Part shown: piece by piece, positions 17,521-27,433 of the stretch | How positions within the stretch are numbered: the first letter of the stretch is position 1 | Layout: each line of letters opens with the position of its first letter | Assembly (NCBI RefSeq): GCF_002356355.1 | Contig: NZ_AP018052.1 | Span: forward strand, 2,232,001-2,296,000 | DNA length: 64,000 nucleotides | Direction: 5' to 3' | From: Thiohalobacter thiocyanaticus | GTDB lineage: Bacteria > Pseudomonadota > Gammaproteobacteria > Thiohalobacterales > Thiohalobacteraceae | Translations under genes and position numbers: made by a program | The notes under the pieces: generated by a model | What the model was told of the DNA's origin: nothing | The model's database searches: none | Seen by the model: the letters and a program-made list of their open reading frames with translations, nothing else

Positions 17521-18619
17521 TCAGAGGCCGCTTTTCAGACTGGCCTCGATGAAGGGGTCCAGGTCGCCGTCCAGCACGGCCTGGGTGTTGCCCACCTCCA
17601 CGCCGGTGCGCAGGTCCTTGATGCGCGACTGATCGAGCACATAGGAGCGGATCTGGCTGCCCCAGCCGATGTCGGATTTACTCTCCTCTACACTCTGCTG
17701 CTCGGCACGGCGCTTCTGCATCTCCATCTCGTACAGCTTGGCCTTGAGCTGCTTCATCGCCGAGGCGCGGTTCTTGTGCTGGGAGCGGTCGCTCTGACAG
17801 GCCACCACGATACCGCTGGGTTCGTGGGTGATGCGGATGGCGGACTCGGTGCGGTTGACGTGCTGGCCGCCGGCGCCGCTGGCGCGGTAGGTATCGACCC
17901 GCAGGTCGGCCGGATTGATGTCGATCTCGAAATCCTCGTCCACCTCGGGCGAGACGAACACCGAAGCGAAGGAGGTATGCCGCCGGTTGCCCGAATCATA
18001 GGGCGACTTGCGCACCAGCCGGTGCACCCCGGTCTCGGTGCGCAGCCAGCCGAAGGCATAGGGACCCTCGACCCTGACCGTGGCGCTCTTGATGCCGGCG
18101 ACCTCGCCCTCGGAGGCCTCGACGATCTCGGTGGCAAAGCCGTGACGCTCGGCCCAGCGCAGATACATGCGCAGCAGCATCTCGGCCCAGTCCTGGGCCT
18201 CGGTGCCGCCGGAGCCGGCCTGGATATCCACGAAGGCATTGCTCTCGTCCATCTCGCCCGAGAACATGCGGCGGAATTCCATCGCCTCGACCTGCTTTTC
18301 CTGCTCGGCGACATCGGCCTCCACGGAACGGAAAGTCTCTTCGTCACCCTCCTCCGCGGCCAGTTCCGCCAGCTCGGCGGCATCGGTCAGCCGCCCGTCG
18401 AGTTCCTCCAGCGTGTGCACCACCTCGCTGAGCCGGGCGCGCTCCTGGCCCAACTGCTGGGCCTTTTCGGGCTCGTTCCAGACATTCGGGTCCTCGAGTT
18501 CGCGCTCGACCTCTTCCAGCCGCTCCTTCCTGCCGGCATAGTCAAAGATACCCCCTCAGGGACTCGCAGCGCCCTTGCAGATCCTTGATGCGGTTGATGA
18601 CCGGATTGACTTCCAGCAT
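17521..18619 (-). CDS. prfB: Peptide chain release factor 2, with programmed +1 frameshift
   Basis: RF2 releases peptides at UGA and UAA. Codons 1-25 run from ATG 18619 to CTT at 18547-18545 and are followed by in-frame TGA (18544-18542). The second frame resumes at GAC (18543-18541) and runs to 17521. The joined product is 365 residues, the same as E. coli RF2. The slip site CTTTGAC is preceded by AGGGGGTAT, the internal Shine-Dalgarno needed for autoregulation. The GGQ peptidyl-transferase motif is in GAGGQHVN. The stop-codon recognition tripeptide is SPY instead of the usual SPF. Readers should join the two segments and not treat 18453 as the start. Confidence 0.96.
18541..18556 (-). promoter_or_regulatory. 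prfB: Programmed frameshift site of prfB
   Basis: On the minus strand the site reads AGGGGGTATCTTTGAC. The Shine-Dalgarno-like run, the CTT slippery codon, the TGA stop and the C after it are as in E. coli. Low RF2 lets ribosomes slip +1 and make more RF2. Confidence 0.95.
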
Positions 18620-18680
18620 GGTTCTCGATTCCTTGACTGATGAATTCCGCCCCGGGTCAGGGCCATATGCCCGTTTCCGG

Positions 18681-18779
18681 CAGTGAGTAGGATGGGTGAA
18701 GGCGCTCAGCGCCGTAACCCATCACCCGGCCCGGTGGACAGCGATGGGTTACGCTGCGCTTCACCCATCCTACTCACTG
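18681..18779. repeat. Family A inverted repeat, copy 8
   Basis: The copy has unusually long perfect outer arms, CAGTGAGTAGGATGGGT and its complement. It ends 12 bases from the DAHP synthase stop. Confidence 0.92.
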
Positions 18780-18791
18780 TTCCGCCCCGGC

Positions 18792-19898
18792 TCAGGAAGC
18801 GGCGATGCTGTTGGGATTCTCGCGCCGCTGGCGCACGGCCGCGGCCAGCTGTTCGAGCAGACCCACGGTCTCGTCCCAGCCGATGCAGGCATCGGTGATG
18901 CTCTGGCCGAAAACCAGTTCCCGGCCCGACACCACGTCCTGGCGGCCGCCCTTGAGATGGCTCTCGGCCATGATGCCGACGATGCGGCTGTCGCCGGCGG
19001 CGATCTGCCCGGCCACGTCCTCGCCCACGATGAGCTGACGCTTGTGCTGCTTCAGGCTGTTGGCATGACTGAAGTCCACCATCAGCCGCGGCGGCAGCCC
19101 GGCCGCTTCCAACTCCTGGCTGGCCTGGTCGATGCTCACGGCGTCGTAGTTGGGCTGCCTGCCCCCGCGCAGGATGATGTGACAGTCATCGTTGCCGCGG
19201 GTGGAGAAGATGGCCGAGTGCCCCTGCTTGGTCAGGGACAGGAAGTTATGCGGCTGCGAGGCCGAGCGGATGGCGTCGACCGCCACCCGCAAGGTGCCAT
19301 CGGTGCCGTTCTTGAATCCGACCGGGCAGGACAGGCCGGAGGCCAGCTCACGGTGCACCTGGCTCTCGGTGGTGCGTGCCCCGATCGCGCCCCAACTGAC
19401 CAGGTCGGCCACGTACTGGGGGCTGATCAGATCGAGGAACTCGGTCGCCGCCGGCACGCCCATCTCGTTCAGATCGCACAGCAGCTTGCGCGCCACGCGC
19501 AGCCCCTTGTTGATCTGGAAACTGCCGTCCAGGTCAGGGTCGTTGATCAGGCCCTTCCAGCCCACCGTGGTGCGCGGCTTCTCGAAATAGACCCGCATGA
19601 CGACCAGCAGATCGTCGGACAGGGTGTCACGCATGACCTTGAGCCGGCGGGCGTATTCGATCGCCGCCGCCGGGTCGTGGATGGAACAGGGGCCGACAAT
19701 GACCAGCAGCCGGCCGTCTTCGCCATGCAGTATGCGATGAATCGCCTCGCGGGTGGCGAACACCGTCTCCGAGGCGTTATCACTGATCGGATATTCCTCG
19801 TGTACCTGGGCGGGCGGACTGACTTCCCGGATCTCGCGGATGCGCAGATCGTCGGTGTGGTAATGCTTGTTCATCGGGGCGGTTTCCGGCGTTGGCAC
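18792..19898 (-). CDS. 3-deoxy-7-phosphoheptulonate synthase (class I DAHP synthase)
   Basis: First enzyme of the shikimate pathway, condensing phosphoenolpyruvate and erythrose 4-phosphate in the cytoplasm. Recognisable blocks are LVIVGPCSIHDPAAAIEYA, KPRTTVGWKGLINDPDLDGS, GARTTESQVHRELASGLS and VGFKNGTDG, all class I (AroF/AroG/AroH) signatures. The reading frame gives 368 residues from 19898. The start could instead be MNKHYHTDDLRI at 19874, closer to E. coli homologues. Which aromatic amino acid inhibits it cannot be told from sequence, so no symbol is given. Confidence 0.93.
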   Translation of the reverse strand: MPTPETAPMNKHYHTDDLRIREIREVSPPAQVHEEYPISDNASETVFATREAIHRILHGEDGRLLVIVGPCSIHDPAAAIEYARRLKVMRDTLSDDLLVVMRVYFEKPRTTVGWKGLINDPDLDGSFQINKGLRVARKLLCDLNEMGVPAATEFLDLISPQYVADLVSWGAIGARTTESQVHRELASGLSCPVGFKNGTDGTLRVAVDAIRSASQPHNFLSLTKQGHSAIFSTRGNDDCHIILRGGRQPNYDAVSIDQASQELEAAGLPPRLMVDFSHANSLKQHKRQLIVGEDVAGQIAAGDSRIVGIMAESHLKGGRQDVVSGRELVFGQSITDACIGWDETVGLLEQLAAAVRQRRENPNSIAAS

Positions 19899-19972
19899 GG
19901 GCCTGCAGTGGTTGCGCTAAACCTCGCATTATCCCAGAAATCCGGCGCCCTGTCAGGCCGGAATGGCCGAGC

Positions 19973-20054
19973 GCAGGATGGGTGGAGCGAAGCGCAACCC
20001 ATCGGTGCTCCGCGTGCGATGGGTTGCGGCGCGCAGCGCCTCCACCCATCCTGC
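19973..20054. repeat. Family A inverted repeat, copy 9
   Basis: Both outer ends read GCAGGATGGGT and ACCCATCCTGC, so the same base change occurs on both sides and pairing is kept. Confidence 0.9.
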
Positions 20055-20078
20055 CCGCGTAACAGGGGTGTCAGTCCT

Positions 20079-20159
20079 GTAGGTCGGGTTAGCCCGGCAG
20101 GGCGTAACCCGACAAATGCCGCGGAAGCCGTCGGGTTACGCTCCGCTAACCCGACCTAC
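20079..20159. repeat. Family B inverted repeat, copy 4
   Basis: Full copy, 24 bases after a family A copy and 16 bases from the mlaA stop codon. Confidence 0.9.
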
Positions 20160-20175
20160 GGGAGTGCCGGGCAGA

Positions 20176-20904
20176 TCAGTCCAGATCGAAGGAAGGCGGC
20201 GGCGGGTTGCCGTCGTGGATGCGGTTCCAGCGGTGCTGGCGGTAGGCCTCGCGGGTGAACAGATAGCCATCCAGCGCCGCGGTGTCGCGCACCCGACTGG
20301 CGCCGAGCAGGCGGGCCCGGGTGTCCACCACCCGCAGGGCGACCAGGCCGTACTTCCAGTTCTCGTCCTCGACATAATACAGCGGATTGAGATAGCCGTC
20401 GGGGACCATACCCACGGTGTCGCGCACCGTGCTCGGCCCCAGGAAGGGCAGCACCAGGTACCAGCCCTCGCCGAAGCCCCATCTGGCAAAGGTCTGGCCG
20501 AAATCCTCGTCGTGCCGGGGCAGCCCCATGGGTGTGGCGACATCGAACAACCCCAGCACGCCGAAGGTCGTATTGAAGATGAAGCGGGTGGAATCCCCAG
20601 CCCCCTGCTCGAACTTGCCCTGCAGGACCTGATTGGTCGCGGTCAGGGGTTCGCCCAGGTTGGAGTAGAAGTTGCTGACACGCCTGCGCGCCGGCGCCGG
20701 AACGTAATCCTGGTAACCCTGCGCCACCGGCTTGAGCAGGTAGCGGTCGAACTGCTCGTTGAACTGGTAGATGGCCCGGTTGACCGGCTCCAGCGGGTCA
20801 CTGACCTCCTCTTCCGGCGCCATTACAGCACAGCCGGTGCTCAGCACGGCCGCCAGCAGAGGAAGGAAAAGGCGTGAGAGGAAAGGGCTGCAAGCTCCCT
20901 GCAT
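20176..20904 (-). CDS. mlaA: Outer-membrane lipid asymmetry lipoprotein MlaA (VacJ)
   Basis: Outer-membrane lipoprotein of 242 residues that removes phospholipids from the outer leaflet. The start at 20904 gives a clean lipoprotein signal ending LSTGC (Cys25); the frame is open 14 codons further but without a better start. Family blocks are DPLEPVNRAIYQFNEQFDR, FNTTFGVLGLFDVATPMGL and FGQTFARWGFGEGWYLVLP. The length suits MlaA (about 250). The other Mla genes are not in this window. Confidence 0.94.
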   Translation of the reverse strand: MQGACSPFLSRLFLPLLAAVLSTGCAVMAPEEEVSDPLEPVNRAIYQFNEQFDRYLLKPVAQGYQDYVPAPARRRVSNFYSNLGEPLTATNQVLQGKFEQGAGDSTRFIFNTTFGVLGLFDVATPMGLPRHDEDFGQTFARWGFGEGWYLVLPFLGPSTVRDTVGMVPDGYLNPLYYVEDENWKYGLVALRVVDTRARLLGASRVRDTAALDGYLFTREAYRQHRWNRIHDGNPPPPSFDLD

Positions 20905-21000
20905 TGTTGTTGTCTCCCCGGTGTACCACGGTCCTGCGTCGCACAACTGAACGGCAGGTTAGCAGAATTCTTGATTGGGAGACAGTTGAGGGAGGCGGGA

Positions 21001-21035
21001 TTAACGCAGCGGACGCAAAGGCGCGGAGGCGCAAT
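21001..21035. repeat. Family E half copy
   Basis: Reads TTAACGCAGCGGACGCAAAG then GCGCGGAGGCGC, matching the left arm of family E. No matching right arm was found nearby. Confidence 0.6.
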
Positions 21036-21058
21036 ACATAAGAAAAAATGTCATGACC

Positions 21059-21147
21059 GTAGGATGGGTGAAGGCGCGTGCGCCGCAACCCATCGCTGGC
21101 GGTGGAAAATCGAATCGATGGGTTACGCTGCGCTCCACCCATCCTAC
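21059..21147. repeat. Family A inverted repeat, copy 10
   Basis: Full copy lying directly downstream of the tRNA-Pro tail array (13 bases from its last unit on the minus strand). Confidence 0.9.
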
Positions 21148-21159
21148 GCGAGTTTGATT

Positions 21160-21420
21160 TGGTCGGGGCGAGAGGGTAAAGCCTGACCGTGCGTCCGGTG
21201 GACGCACGCAGCAGGCTGAACGCCCGCCGGGCCGGAAATCCGAACGCCCCATAAGAACAATCAACAGCCGAAGGCTGTAATACATTGATTTGGTCGGGGC
21301 GAGAGGGTGAGGGACGACCGTGCGTCCAGTGGACGCACGCAGCGGACCGAACGCCCGCAGGGCCGGAAATCCGAACGCCCCATAGAATAATTGACAGCCG
21401 AAGGCTGTAATACATTGATT
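21160..21420 (-). repeat. Tandem array of two 130-base units carrying tRNA-Pro 3' tails
   Basis: Copies of the tRNA-Pro 3' end (minus strand CCTCTCGCCCCGACCA) occur at 21160-21176 and 21291-21306, then as the real tRNA end at 21421-21436. The spacing is 131 and 130 bases. Each spacer has a 6-bp hairpin ACAGCC-GAA-GGCTGT (21264-21278, 21394-21408) and a 9-bp hairpin with CGTGCGTCC and GGACGCACG arms (21188-21208, 21318-21338). The two spacers are near identical. The architecture matches the rtT repeats after E. coli tyrT. Confidence 0.9.
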
Positions 21421-21497
<77 letters not shown>

Positions 21498-21575
21498 TAA
21501 AAGAACGGCCTGCCCAGCGGGCAGGCCGCACATGATACCGATTTCCTTCGCCGGAGGGAACGTTCTTTGACACTT

Positions 21576-21663
21576 CCGTCATTGCGAGCGTAGCGTGGCA
21601 ATCCCGTAATGAAGAATCAATCAGTTGGAGATTGCCGCGGCGCTACGCGCCTCGCAATGACGG
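21576..21663. repeat. Family C inverted repeat, copy 3
   Basis: Full copy with CCGTCATTGCGAG and CTCGCAATGACGG arms and the interior GAAGAATCAATCAGTTGGAG. It ends 14 bases from the merR-like stop codon. Confidence 0.92.
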
Positions 21664-21677
21664 GAATCAGTAATACC

Positions 21678-22034
21678 TCAGCGCTTGAGGATCTGCAGCA
21701 GTTCCTCGAGTTCCATGCGCATCTGGCGGATGATCTGCTGGCTCTGGTTGATATCGTCCCTGGCTTCGTCGCCGGACAGCCGCTGGCGTGCACCGCCGAT
21801 GGTAAAGCCCTGTTCATACAACAGGCTGCGGATCTGGCGGATCATGATCACGTCATGGCGCTGGTAGTAGCGCCGGTTGCCGCGGCGCTTGACCGGCTTG
21901 AGCTGGGGGAATTCCTGCTCCCAGTAGCGCAGCACGTGCGGCTTCACACCGCACAGGTCACTGACCTCGCCGATGGTGAAATAACGCTTGCCGGGGATCG
22001 GGGGCAGTTCGTCGTTATTGCTCGCTTCCAGCAT
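21678..22034 (-). CDS. MerR-family transcriptional regulator next to ihfA
   Basis: Cytoplasmic DNA-binding protein of 118 residues. The N-terminal winged helix-turn-helix reads [26 protein letters not shown] (about 18-43) and [13 protein letters not shown]. The C-terminal coiled coil is short, with no metal-binding cysteines, so the effector is unknown. The start overlaps the ihfA 3' end by 20 bases, showing co-translation. This MerR-like gene after ihfA is a conserved gammaproteobacterial arrangement of unknown role. Confidence 0.9.
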   Translation of the reverse strand: MLEASNNDELPPIPGKRYFTIGEVSDLCGVKPHVLRYWEQEFPQLKPVKRRGNRRYYQRHDVIMIRQIRSLLYEQGFTIGGARQRLSGDEARDDINQSQQIIRQMRMELEELLQILKR

Positions 22035-22314
22035 ACGCCTCCACCCTCGACTTGAGTTTCTGGCCGGGCCGGAAGGTCACCACCCGCCGCGCGGTAATGG
22101 GAATCTCCTCGCCTGTCTTGGGGTTGCGGCCGGGGCGCTGGTTCTTGTCACGCAGGTCGAAATTACCGAACCCGGACAGCTTCACCTGGTGGCCGCTCTC
22201 GAGGGCGAGCCGCACCTCCTCGAAAAACATCTCCACCAGTTCCTTGGCCTCGCGCTTGTTCAGACCCAATTCTTCGAAAAGTCGTTCTGCCAGATCCGCC
22301 TTCGTCAACGCCAT
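22015..22314 (-). CDS. ihfA: Integration host factor alpha subunit
   Basis: DNA-bending protein of 99 residues, partner of IhfB encoded at 56067-56387. The HU/IHF core is [22 protein letters not shown] with the DNA-intercalating proline in the beta arm. It follows pheT by four bases on the minus strand, the standard pheST-ihfA operon order. Confidence 0.96.
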   Translation of the reverse strand: MALTKADLAERLFEELGLNKREAKELVEMFFEEVRLALESGHQVKLSGFGNFDLRDKNQRPGRNPKTGEEIPITARRVVTFRPGQKLKSRVEAYAGSEQ

Positions 22315-22318
22315 CGCT

Positions 22319-24700
22319 CTACTCTCTCAAGCTAGCTCCGAGATCCCGTTGCAGGGCCGTTGTCACTTCGTCCACGACCGCCTGCACGTCCTGATCGGTT
22401 AGTGTGCGTGAAGAATCCTGTAGAATCAAGCCTAAAGCGATGCTTTTTCGACCCGTTTCTATACCCTTGCCCTGGTAAACGTCAAACAGACGCAATTCCT
22501 TTAGCGTTTCGCCCGCCGCCAGGCGGATCCGCTCGGCCACCGCAGCCGCCGGCACCGCCTCGTCAACCAGCAGCGCCAGGTCGCGGCGGATGGCCGGGTA
22601 ACGGGAAATCGGCTCGAAGGCTGCCTTGCGGCCTGTCGTCACTGGGGCAATTTCCAGTTCGAACAACTGGGTATCGGCAGGAAGTTCGAGTTCTTCTGCA
22701 TGTCGTGGATGCAGGGTGCCGATCCAGCCCACCGAACGACCGTCGCACAGGACACGCGCCGAGCGGCCGGGGTGCAGCGCCGGATGCTGCGCGGCCTCGA
22801 AAGTGAAGGCCTCGAAGCGGCCGCCGAGACGCAGCAGCGCCTCCAGATCGGCCTTGGCGTCAAAGAAGTCCAGGTTCCCGTCAGCCACGCCCCACTGTTC
22901 CGGCAATGGCCGGCCACAGGCGACGCCTGCAATATATGATTCCTGTTTTATTTCATTATCTTCTGAAATAAAGTTAAGACCTGACTCGAATAATCGCACC
23001 CGCTCCTGCTGGCGCCGCAGGTTGTGCCCCAGCGCCCCGAGCAGCCCCGGCCAGAGCGAACTGCGCATCACCGCCAGATCGGCCGAAATCGGATTGGCCA
23101 GGGGGATGGGCTGACGGCCGGGCTCCAGGCGCCGCTGCAGGTCAGCGTCGACAAAGCTGTAGGTGATGGCCTCGCGGTAGCCGCGCTCGATCAGGCTCAG
23201 GCGCAGCCGGTTGAGCGGCACCTGCTCCTCGCGCTGCGGCGTCATCTGCAGCCGTCCGGCAGGCACCCGGCTGGGCAGCCGGTTGTAGCCGTGAACCCGG
23301 CCCAGTTCCTCGATCAGGTCGGCCTCGATGGCCAGGTCGAAACGGTGGCTGGGCGGGATGACCGACCAGTCCTCCCGCTCCGCATCCACGGCGCAGCCCA
23401 GCCCTTCCAGAATCCCGGCCACCTCGCCAGCCTTCAACTCGAAGCCGAGCAGGCGCCGGATGCGCTCGCTGCGCAGCCGGATGGCCGGTCTCCGCGGCAG
23501 GTGGGCGTCGCTGCAGACCTCGATCACCGGGCCGGGCCGGCCACCGCAGATATCGACCAGCAGCTGCGTGGCCCGATCCAGGGCGCGGAGCTGGAGTTCG
23601 GGATCCACACCGCGCTCGAAACGATAGGAAGAATCGGTCTGCAGGCCGTAGGCCCGCGCCCGCCCGGCAATATGCAGGGGATCGAAGAAGGCGCATTCCA
23701 GAAACACGTCGCGGGTGCTGTCGCTCACCCCGGAGCCTTCCCCGCCCATCACGCCGGCCAGGGCCAGCGGCTGGCGGGCGTCGGCGATCACCAGGGTGTC
23801 GGCGGCCAGCGCCACCTCGCGCCCGTCCAGCAGGGTGAGCTTCTCCCCCGCTTCGGCGAAGCGCACCCGGATACCGCCCTGCAGCCGCGCCAGATCGAAG
23901 CCGTGCATGGGCTGCCCCAGCTCCAGCAGCACATAGTTGGTGACGTCGATCACCGGCCCCAGCGGCCGGATACCGCCGCGGCGCAGCCGCTCCTGCAGCC
24001 ACAGGGGGGTGACCGCCGCCGGATCGATGCCGCGGATCACCCGGCCCAGATAGCGCGGGCAGGCCGCCGGTGCGTCCACTGCCACCGGGAAGCTGTCCTC
24101 GACCTGCGTCGTGATCGGCGCGATGGCAGGCGGGGTCAGTTCGCAGTCATTGAGCAGCGCCACCTCGCGGGCGATGCCGGCCATGCCCAGGCAGTCGCCG
24201 CGGTTGGGGGTGAGATCGACCTCGATGATGCGGTCGTCGAGCTTGAGATAGTCGCGAATATCGGTCCCGAGCGGAGCGTCGGCAGGCAGCGCCATCAGCC
24301 CGGCATGCTCCTCGGACAGGCCCAGTTCGCGCGCCGAGCACAACATGCCGAAGGACTCCACCCCGCGCAGTTTGGCCTTCTTGATCTTCAGCCCGCCGGG
24401 CAGCCTGCCGCCGACCAGCGCCACCGGGGCGCGCATCCCCTGATGCACGTTGGGCGCCCCGCACACGATCTGCAGCGGATCACCGCCCTGCCCGGCCTCG
24501 ACCCGGCACACGCGCAGCTTGTCCGCGTCCGGGTGCGGCGCGACCCCGACCACCTCGCCCACCACCACCGACTCGAACTCGCCGGCGGCCGGCTCGATCG
24601 AGTCGACCTCCAGCCCGGCCATGGTCAACTGCTCGGCCAGCTCCTTCGTGCCGACCGGCGGATCCACCCATTCACGCAACCACTGCTCGCTGACTTTCAT
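22319..24700 (-). CDS. pheT: Phenylalanyl-tRNA synthetase beta subunit
   Basis: Large subunit of 793 residues of the (alpha-beta)2 synthetase, cytoplasmic. Domain order: N-terminal [14 protein letters not shown], tRNA-binding EMAP-like domain (about 40-150, [20 protein letters not shown]), B3/B4 editing domain (about 200-390), B5 (about 400-475) and C-terminal ferredoxin-like anticodon-binding domain (about 700-793). Length equals the E. coli protein (795). A nested repeat block separates it from pheS, unusual because the two are normally adjacent. Confidence 0.97.
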   Translation of the reverse strand: MKVSEQWLREWVDPPVGTKELAEQLTMAGLEVDSIEPAAGEFESVVVGEVVGVAPHPDADKLRVCRVEAGQGGDPLQIVCGAPNVHQGMRAPVALVGGRLPGGLKIKKAKLRGVESFGMLCSARELGLSEEHAGLMALPADAPLGTDIRDYLKLDDRIIEVDLTPNRGDCLGMAGIAREVALLNDCELTPPAIAPITTQVEDSFPVAVDAPAACPRYLGRVIRGIDPAAVTPLWLQERLRRGGIRPLGPVIDVTNYVLLELGQPMHGFDLARLQGGIRVRFAEAGEKLTLLDGREVALAADTLVIADARQPLALAGVMGGEGSGVSDSTRDVFLECAFFDPLHIAGRARAYGLQTDSSYRFERGVDPELQLRALDRATQLLVDICGGRPGPVIEVCSDAHLPRRPAIRLRSERIRRLLGFELKAGEVAGILEGLGCAVDAEREDWSVIPPSHRFDLAIEADLIEELGRVHGYNRLPSRVPAGRLQMTPQREEQVPLNRLRLSLIERGYREAITYSFVDADLQRRLEPGRQPIPLANPISADLAVMRSSLWPGLLGALGHNLRRQQERVRLFESGLNFISEDNEIKQESYIAGVACGRPLPEQWGVADGNLDFFDAKADLEALLRLGGRFEAFTFEAAQHPALHPGRSARVLCDGRSVGWIGTLHPRHAEELELPADTQLFELEIAPVTTGRKAAFEPISRYPAIRRDLALLVDEAVPAAAVAERIRLAAGETLKELRLFDVYQGKGIETGRKSIALGLILQDSSRTLTDQDVQAVVDEVTTALQRDLGASLRE

Positions 24701-24731
24701 TGTTTATCGTTCAGTTTGAATTGATTGATTG

Positions 24732-24917
24732 GATGGCCACGAAATCCACGAAAGTAATCATTGATTCGAGAAATCCTGCGTAGGTCGGGTTAGCCCGGCA
24801 GGGCGTAACCCGACGCGGTTCCCACCGTTGTGTCGGGTTACGCTGTCGCTAACCCGACCTACAGATTTAATGCTGGATACATTAATCATTTTCGTGGGTT
24901 TCGTGGATTTCGTGGCC
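24732..24917. repeat. Family G long-armed inverted repeat enclosing a family B copy
   Basis: The left arm GGCCACGAAATCCACGAAA and the right arm with its complement flank the family B element at 24780-24862. Spacer AT-rich words TAATCATT are also inverted. The right end abuts the pheS stop codon. Confidence 0.85.
24780..24862. repeat. Family B inverted repeat, copy 5, nested in family G
   Basis: Full copy with GTAGGTCGGGTTA and TAACCCGACCTAC arms. Confidence 0.92.
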
Positions 24918-24918
24918 A

Positions 24919-25965
<1,047 letters not shown>

Positions 25966-25975
25966 TCAGCCTGAA

Positions 25976-26156
25976 ACCTCAACGCAGAGGCGCAAAGGCG
26001 CAGAAATCGGATTGTTGAACCCGTCATCCCGGCGCAGGCCGGGATCCAGATACCGCTGCGGTCAATGGATTCCGGCCTGCGCCGGAATGACGGGAAATTA
26101 ATTGACCCGATTATTCTTTGCGTTCTCTGCGCCTCGGCGTCTCTGCGTTGAGATCT
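25976..26156. repeat. Family E long-armed inverted repeat, copy 2, enclosing a family D copy
   Basis: The arms CTCAACGCAGAGGCGC and its diverged complement ending CTCTGCGTTGAG enclose family D at 26021-26093. It occupies most of the gap between pheS and rplT. Confidence 0.85.
26021..26093. repeat. Family D inverted repeat, copy 3, nested in family E
   Basis: Two hairpins, CCGTCATCCCGGCG with CCGGGATCCAG and TGGATTCCGGCC with GCCGGAATGACGG. Confidence 0.9.
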
Positions 26157-26182
26157 TTCTGTCCGATCCAATCACCACGAAG

Positions 26183-26215
26183 AAAAAAGGGAAGGCACTA
26201 CCGGCCTTCCCTTTT
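26183..26215 (-). terminator. Rho-independent terminator after rplT
   Basis: Stem AAGGGAAGGC with GCCTTCCCTT, followed on either strand by a T run (bidirectional shape). It ends the infC-rpmI-rplT transcript before pheS. Confidence 0.85.
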
Positions 26216-26263
26216 TGACTTGCCGCTGTCCGGCGACGCGTCGCCGTGAAAGCGTTCGCGGCC

Positions 26264-26623
26264 TCAGGCCGCCAGGTTGGCCTTGGCCTGCTCGGCGATC
26301 CTGGCGAAGGCCGCCTTGTCCTGCACGGCGATGTCGGCCAGCACCTTGCGATCGATCTCGATCTCGGCCTTCTTCAGGCCATTGATCAGTCGGCTGTAGG
26401 ACAGACCGTTCTCGCGCGCGGCGGCGTTGATGCGCGCGATCCACAGGGCGCGGAACTGGCGCTTGCGCTGACGGCGGTCGCGATAGGCGTACTGGCCGGC
26501 CTTGATGACGGCCTGCTTGGCCACGCGGAAGACCTTGCGGCGGGCACCGTAGTAGCCCTTGGCCTTCTTCATGATCTTGTTGTGACGCTTGCGGGCTATC
26601 ACACCACGTTTGACTCGTGCCAT
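26264..26623 (-). CDS. rplT: 50S ribosomal protein L20
   Basis: Ribosomal protein of 119 residues, highly basic, starting [21 protein letters not shown] and containing [20 protein letters not shown]. It binds 23S rRNA early in assembly and, in known systems, represses its own operon. It follows rpmI by 17 bases. Confidence 0.98.
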   Translation of the reverse strand: MARVKRGVIARKRHNKIMKKAKGYYGARRKVFRVAKQAVIKAGQYAYRDRRQRKRQFRALWIARINAAARENGLSYSRLINGLKKAEIEIDRKVLADIAVQDKAAFARIAEQAKANLAA

Positions 26624-26640
26624 GGCTGATTACCTCCCGC

Positions 26641-26838
26641 TCACTTGAAGGGCAGCATCTGTTTGACTGCCGCCACATCCGCTTCGTGGATGTAGGCAGG
26701 GCTGCCAAGCTGACGCTTCCGCTTGCTGCTTTTCTTGGTCAGGATATGACGGCGATGGGACTGGAATCGCTTGAAACCGCCCTTGGCCGTCCGCTTGAAG
26801 CGCTTCGCGGCGCCCCGGTTGGACTTCATCTTCGGCAT
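26641..26838 (-). CDS. rpmI: 50S ribosomal protein L35
   Basis: Ribosomal protein of 65 residues, from [18 protein letters not shown] to the conserved end [13 protein letters not shown]. The frame is open upstream, but ATG 26838 gives the exact family length and N-terminus. Standard position between infC and rplT. Confidence 0.98.
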   Translation of the reverse strand: MPKMKSNRGAAKRFKRTAKGGFKRFQSHRRHILTKKSSKRKRQLGSPAYIHEADVAAVKQMLPFK

Positions 26839-26894
26839 TGTGAATGCACTCCGTATTTGCAGGTCGCCCATCGGCGCCTGGAACATTGAACAAA

Positions 26895-26912
26895 AGCGAT
26901 CGCGCGATCGCT
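26895..26912 (-). terminator. Hairpin in the infC-rpmI gap
   Basis: A palindrome AGCGATCGCGCGATCGCT ends at the infC stop codon and is followed on the minus strand by TTTTG. It may be a partial terminator or part of an L20-type translational control site. Sequence alone does not decide. Confidence 0.4.
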
Positions 26913-27430
26913 CACTTTTTCGGGGACATGACCATGACCATCTGGCGACCTTCCATCTTCGGGAACTGCTCGACTGTGCCGTACTCTTCCAGGTCGGTCT
27001 TGACCCGTTCCAGCAAGTCGCGCCCGAGATCCTGGTGCGCCATCTCACGGCCGCGGAAGCGCAGGGTCACCTTGACCCTGTCCCCTTCCTCTAGGAAACG
27101 TATCAGGTTGCGGAGTTTGACCCGATAATCCCCTATGTCGGTGCCAGGCCGGAACTTGATCTCCTTGACCTGGACCTGCTTCTGCTTCTTCCTGGCGGAC
27201 TGTTGCTTCTTCTGCTGATCGAACCGGAACTTGCCGTAATCCATGAGACGGCAGACCGGCGGCTCGGCATTGGGAGAAATCTCCACCAGATCGAGACTGG
27301 CTTCATCGGCCATTTCCAGCGCCCTGGCGATGGGAACCACGCCGATCTGTTCACCATCCTCTGCAACCAGCCGCACTTCCTGTGCCGTTATCTTCTCATT
27401 GATCCGGTGCTGCTCTTTTGGTTTAGCGAT
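26912..27430 (-). CDS. infC: Translation initiation factor IF-3, ATC start codon
   Basis: IF-3 of 172 residues; it binds the 30S subunit and rejects non-AUG starts. Blocks [47 protein letters not shown] and [13 protein letters not shown] cover the whole family. No ATG or GTG gives the full N-terminus. The only start that includes [11 protein letters not shown] and follows a good Shine-Dalgarno (GGAGGA, seven bases away) is ATC at 27430-27428, three bases after the thrS stop. The family is known for AUU-type starts that allow autoregulation. A GTG at 27376 would drop the conserved N-terminal segment. Confidence 0.93.
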   Translation of the reverse strand: MAKPKEQHRINEKITAQEVRLVAEDGEQIGVVPIARALEMADEASLDLVEISPNAEPPVCRLMDYGKFRFDQQKKQQSARKKQKQVQVKEIKFRPGTDIGDYRVKLRNLIRFLEEGDRVKVTLRFRGREMAHQDLGRDLLERVKTDLEEYGTVEQFPKMEGRQMVMVMSPKK

Positions 27431-27433
27431 ATC

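Noticed and set aside
26895-26912. Highly iterated palindrome (GCGATCGC) of cyanobacterial type
   Set aside because: A single occurrence within a hairpin at the infC stop codon; no sign of genome-wide iteration in this window.
27376-27376. GTG start for infC giving 154 residues
   Set aside because: It would remove the conserved [11 protein letters not shown] segment and has no ribosome-binding site, whereas ATC 27430 has both.
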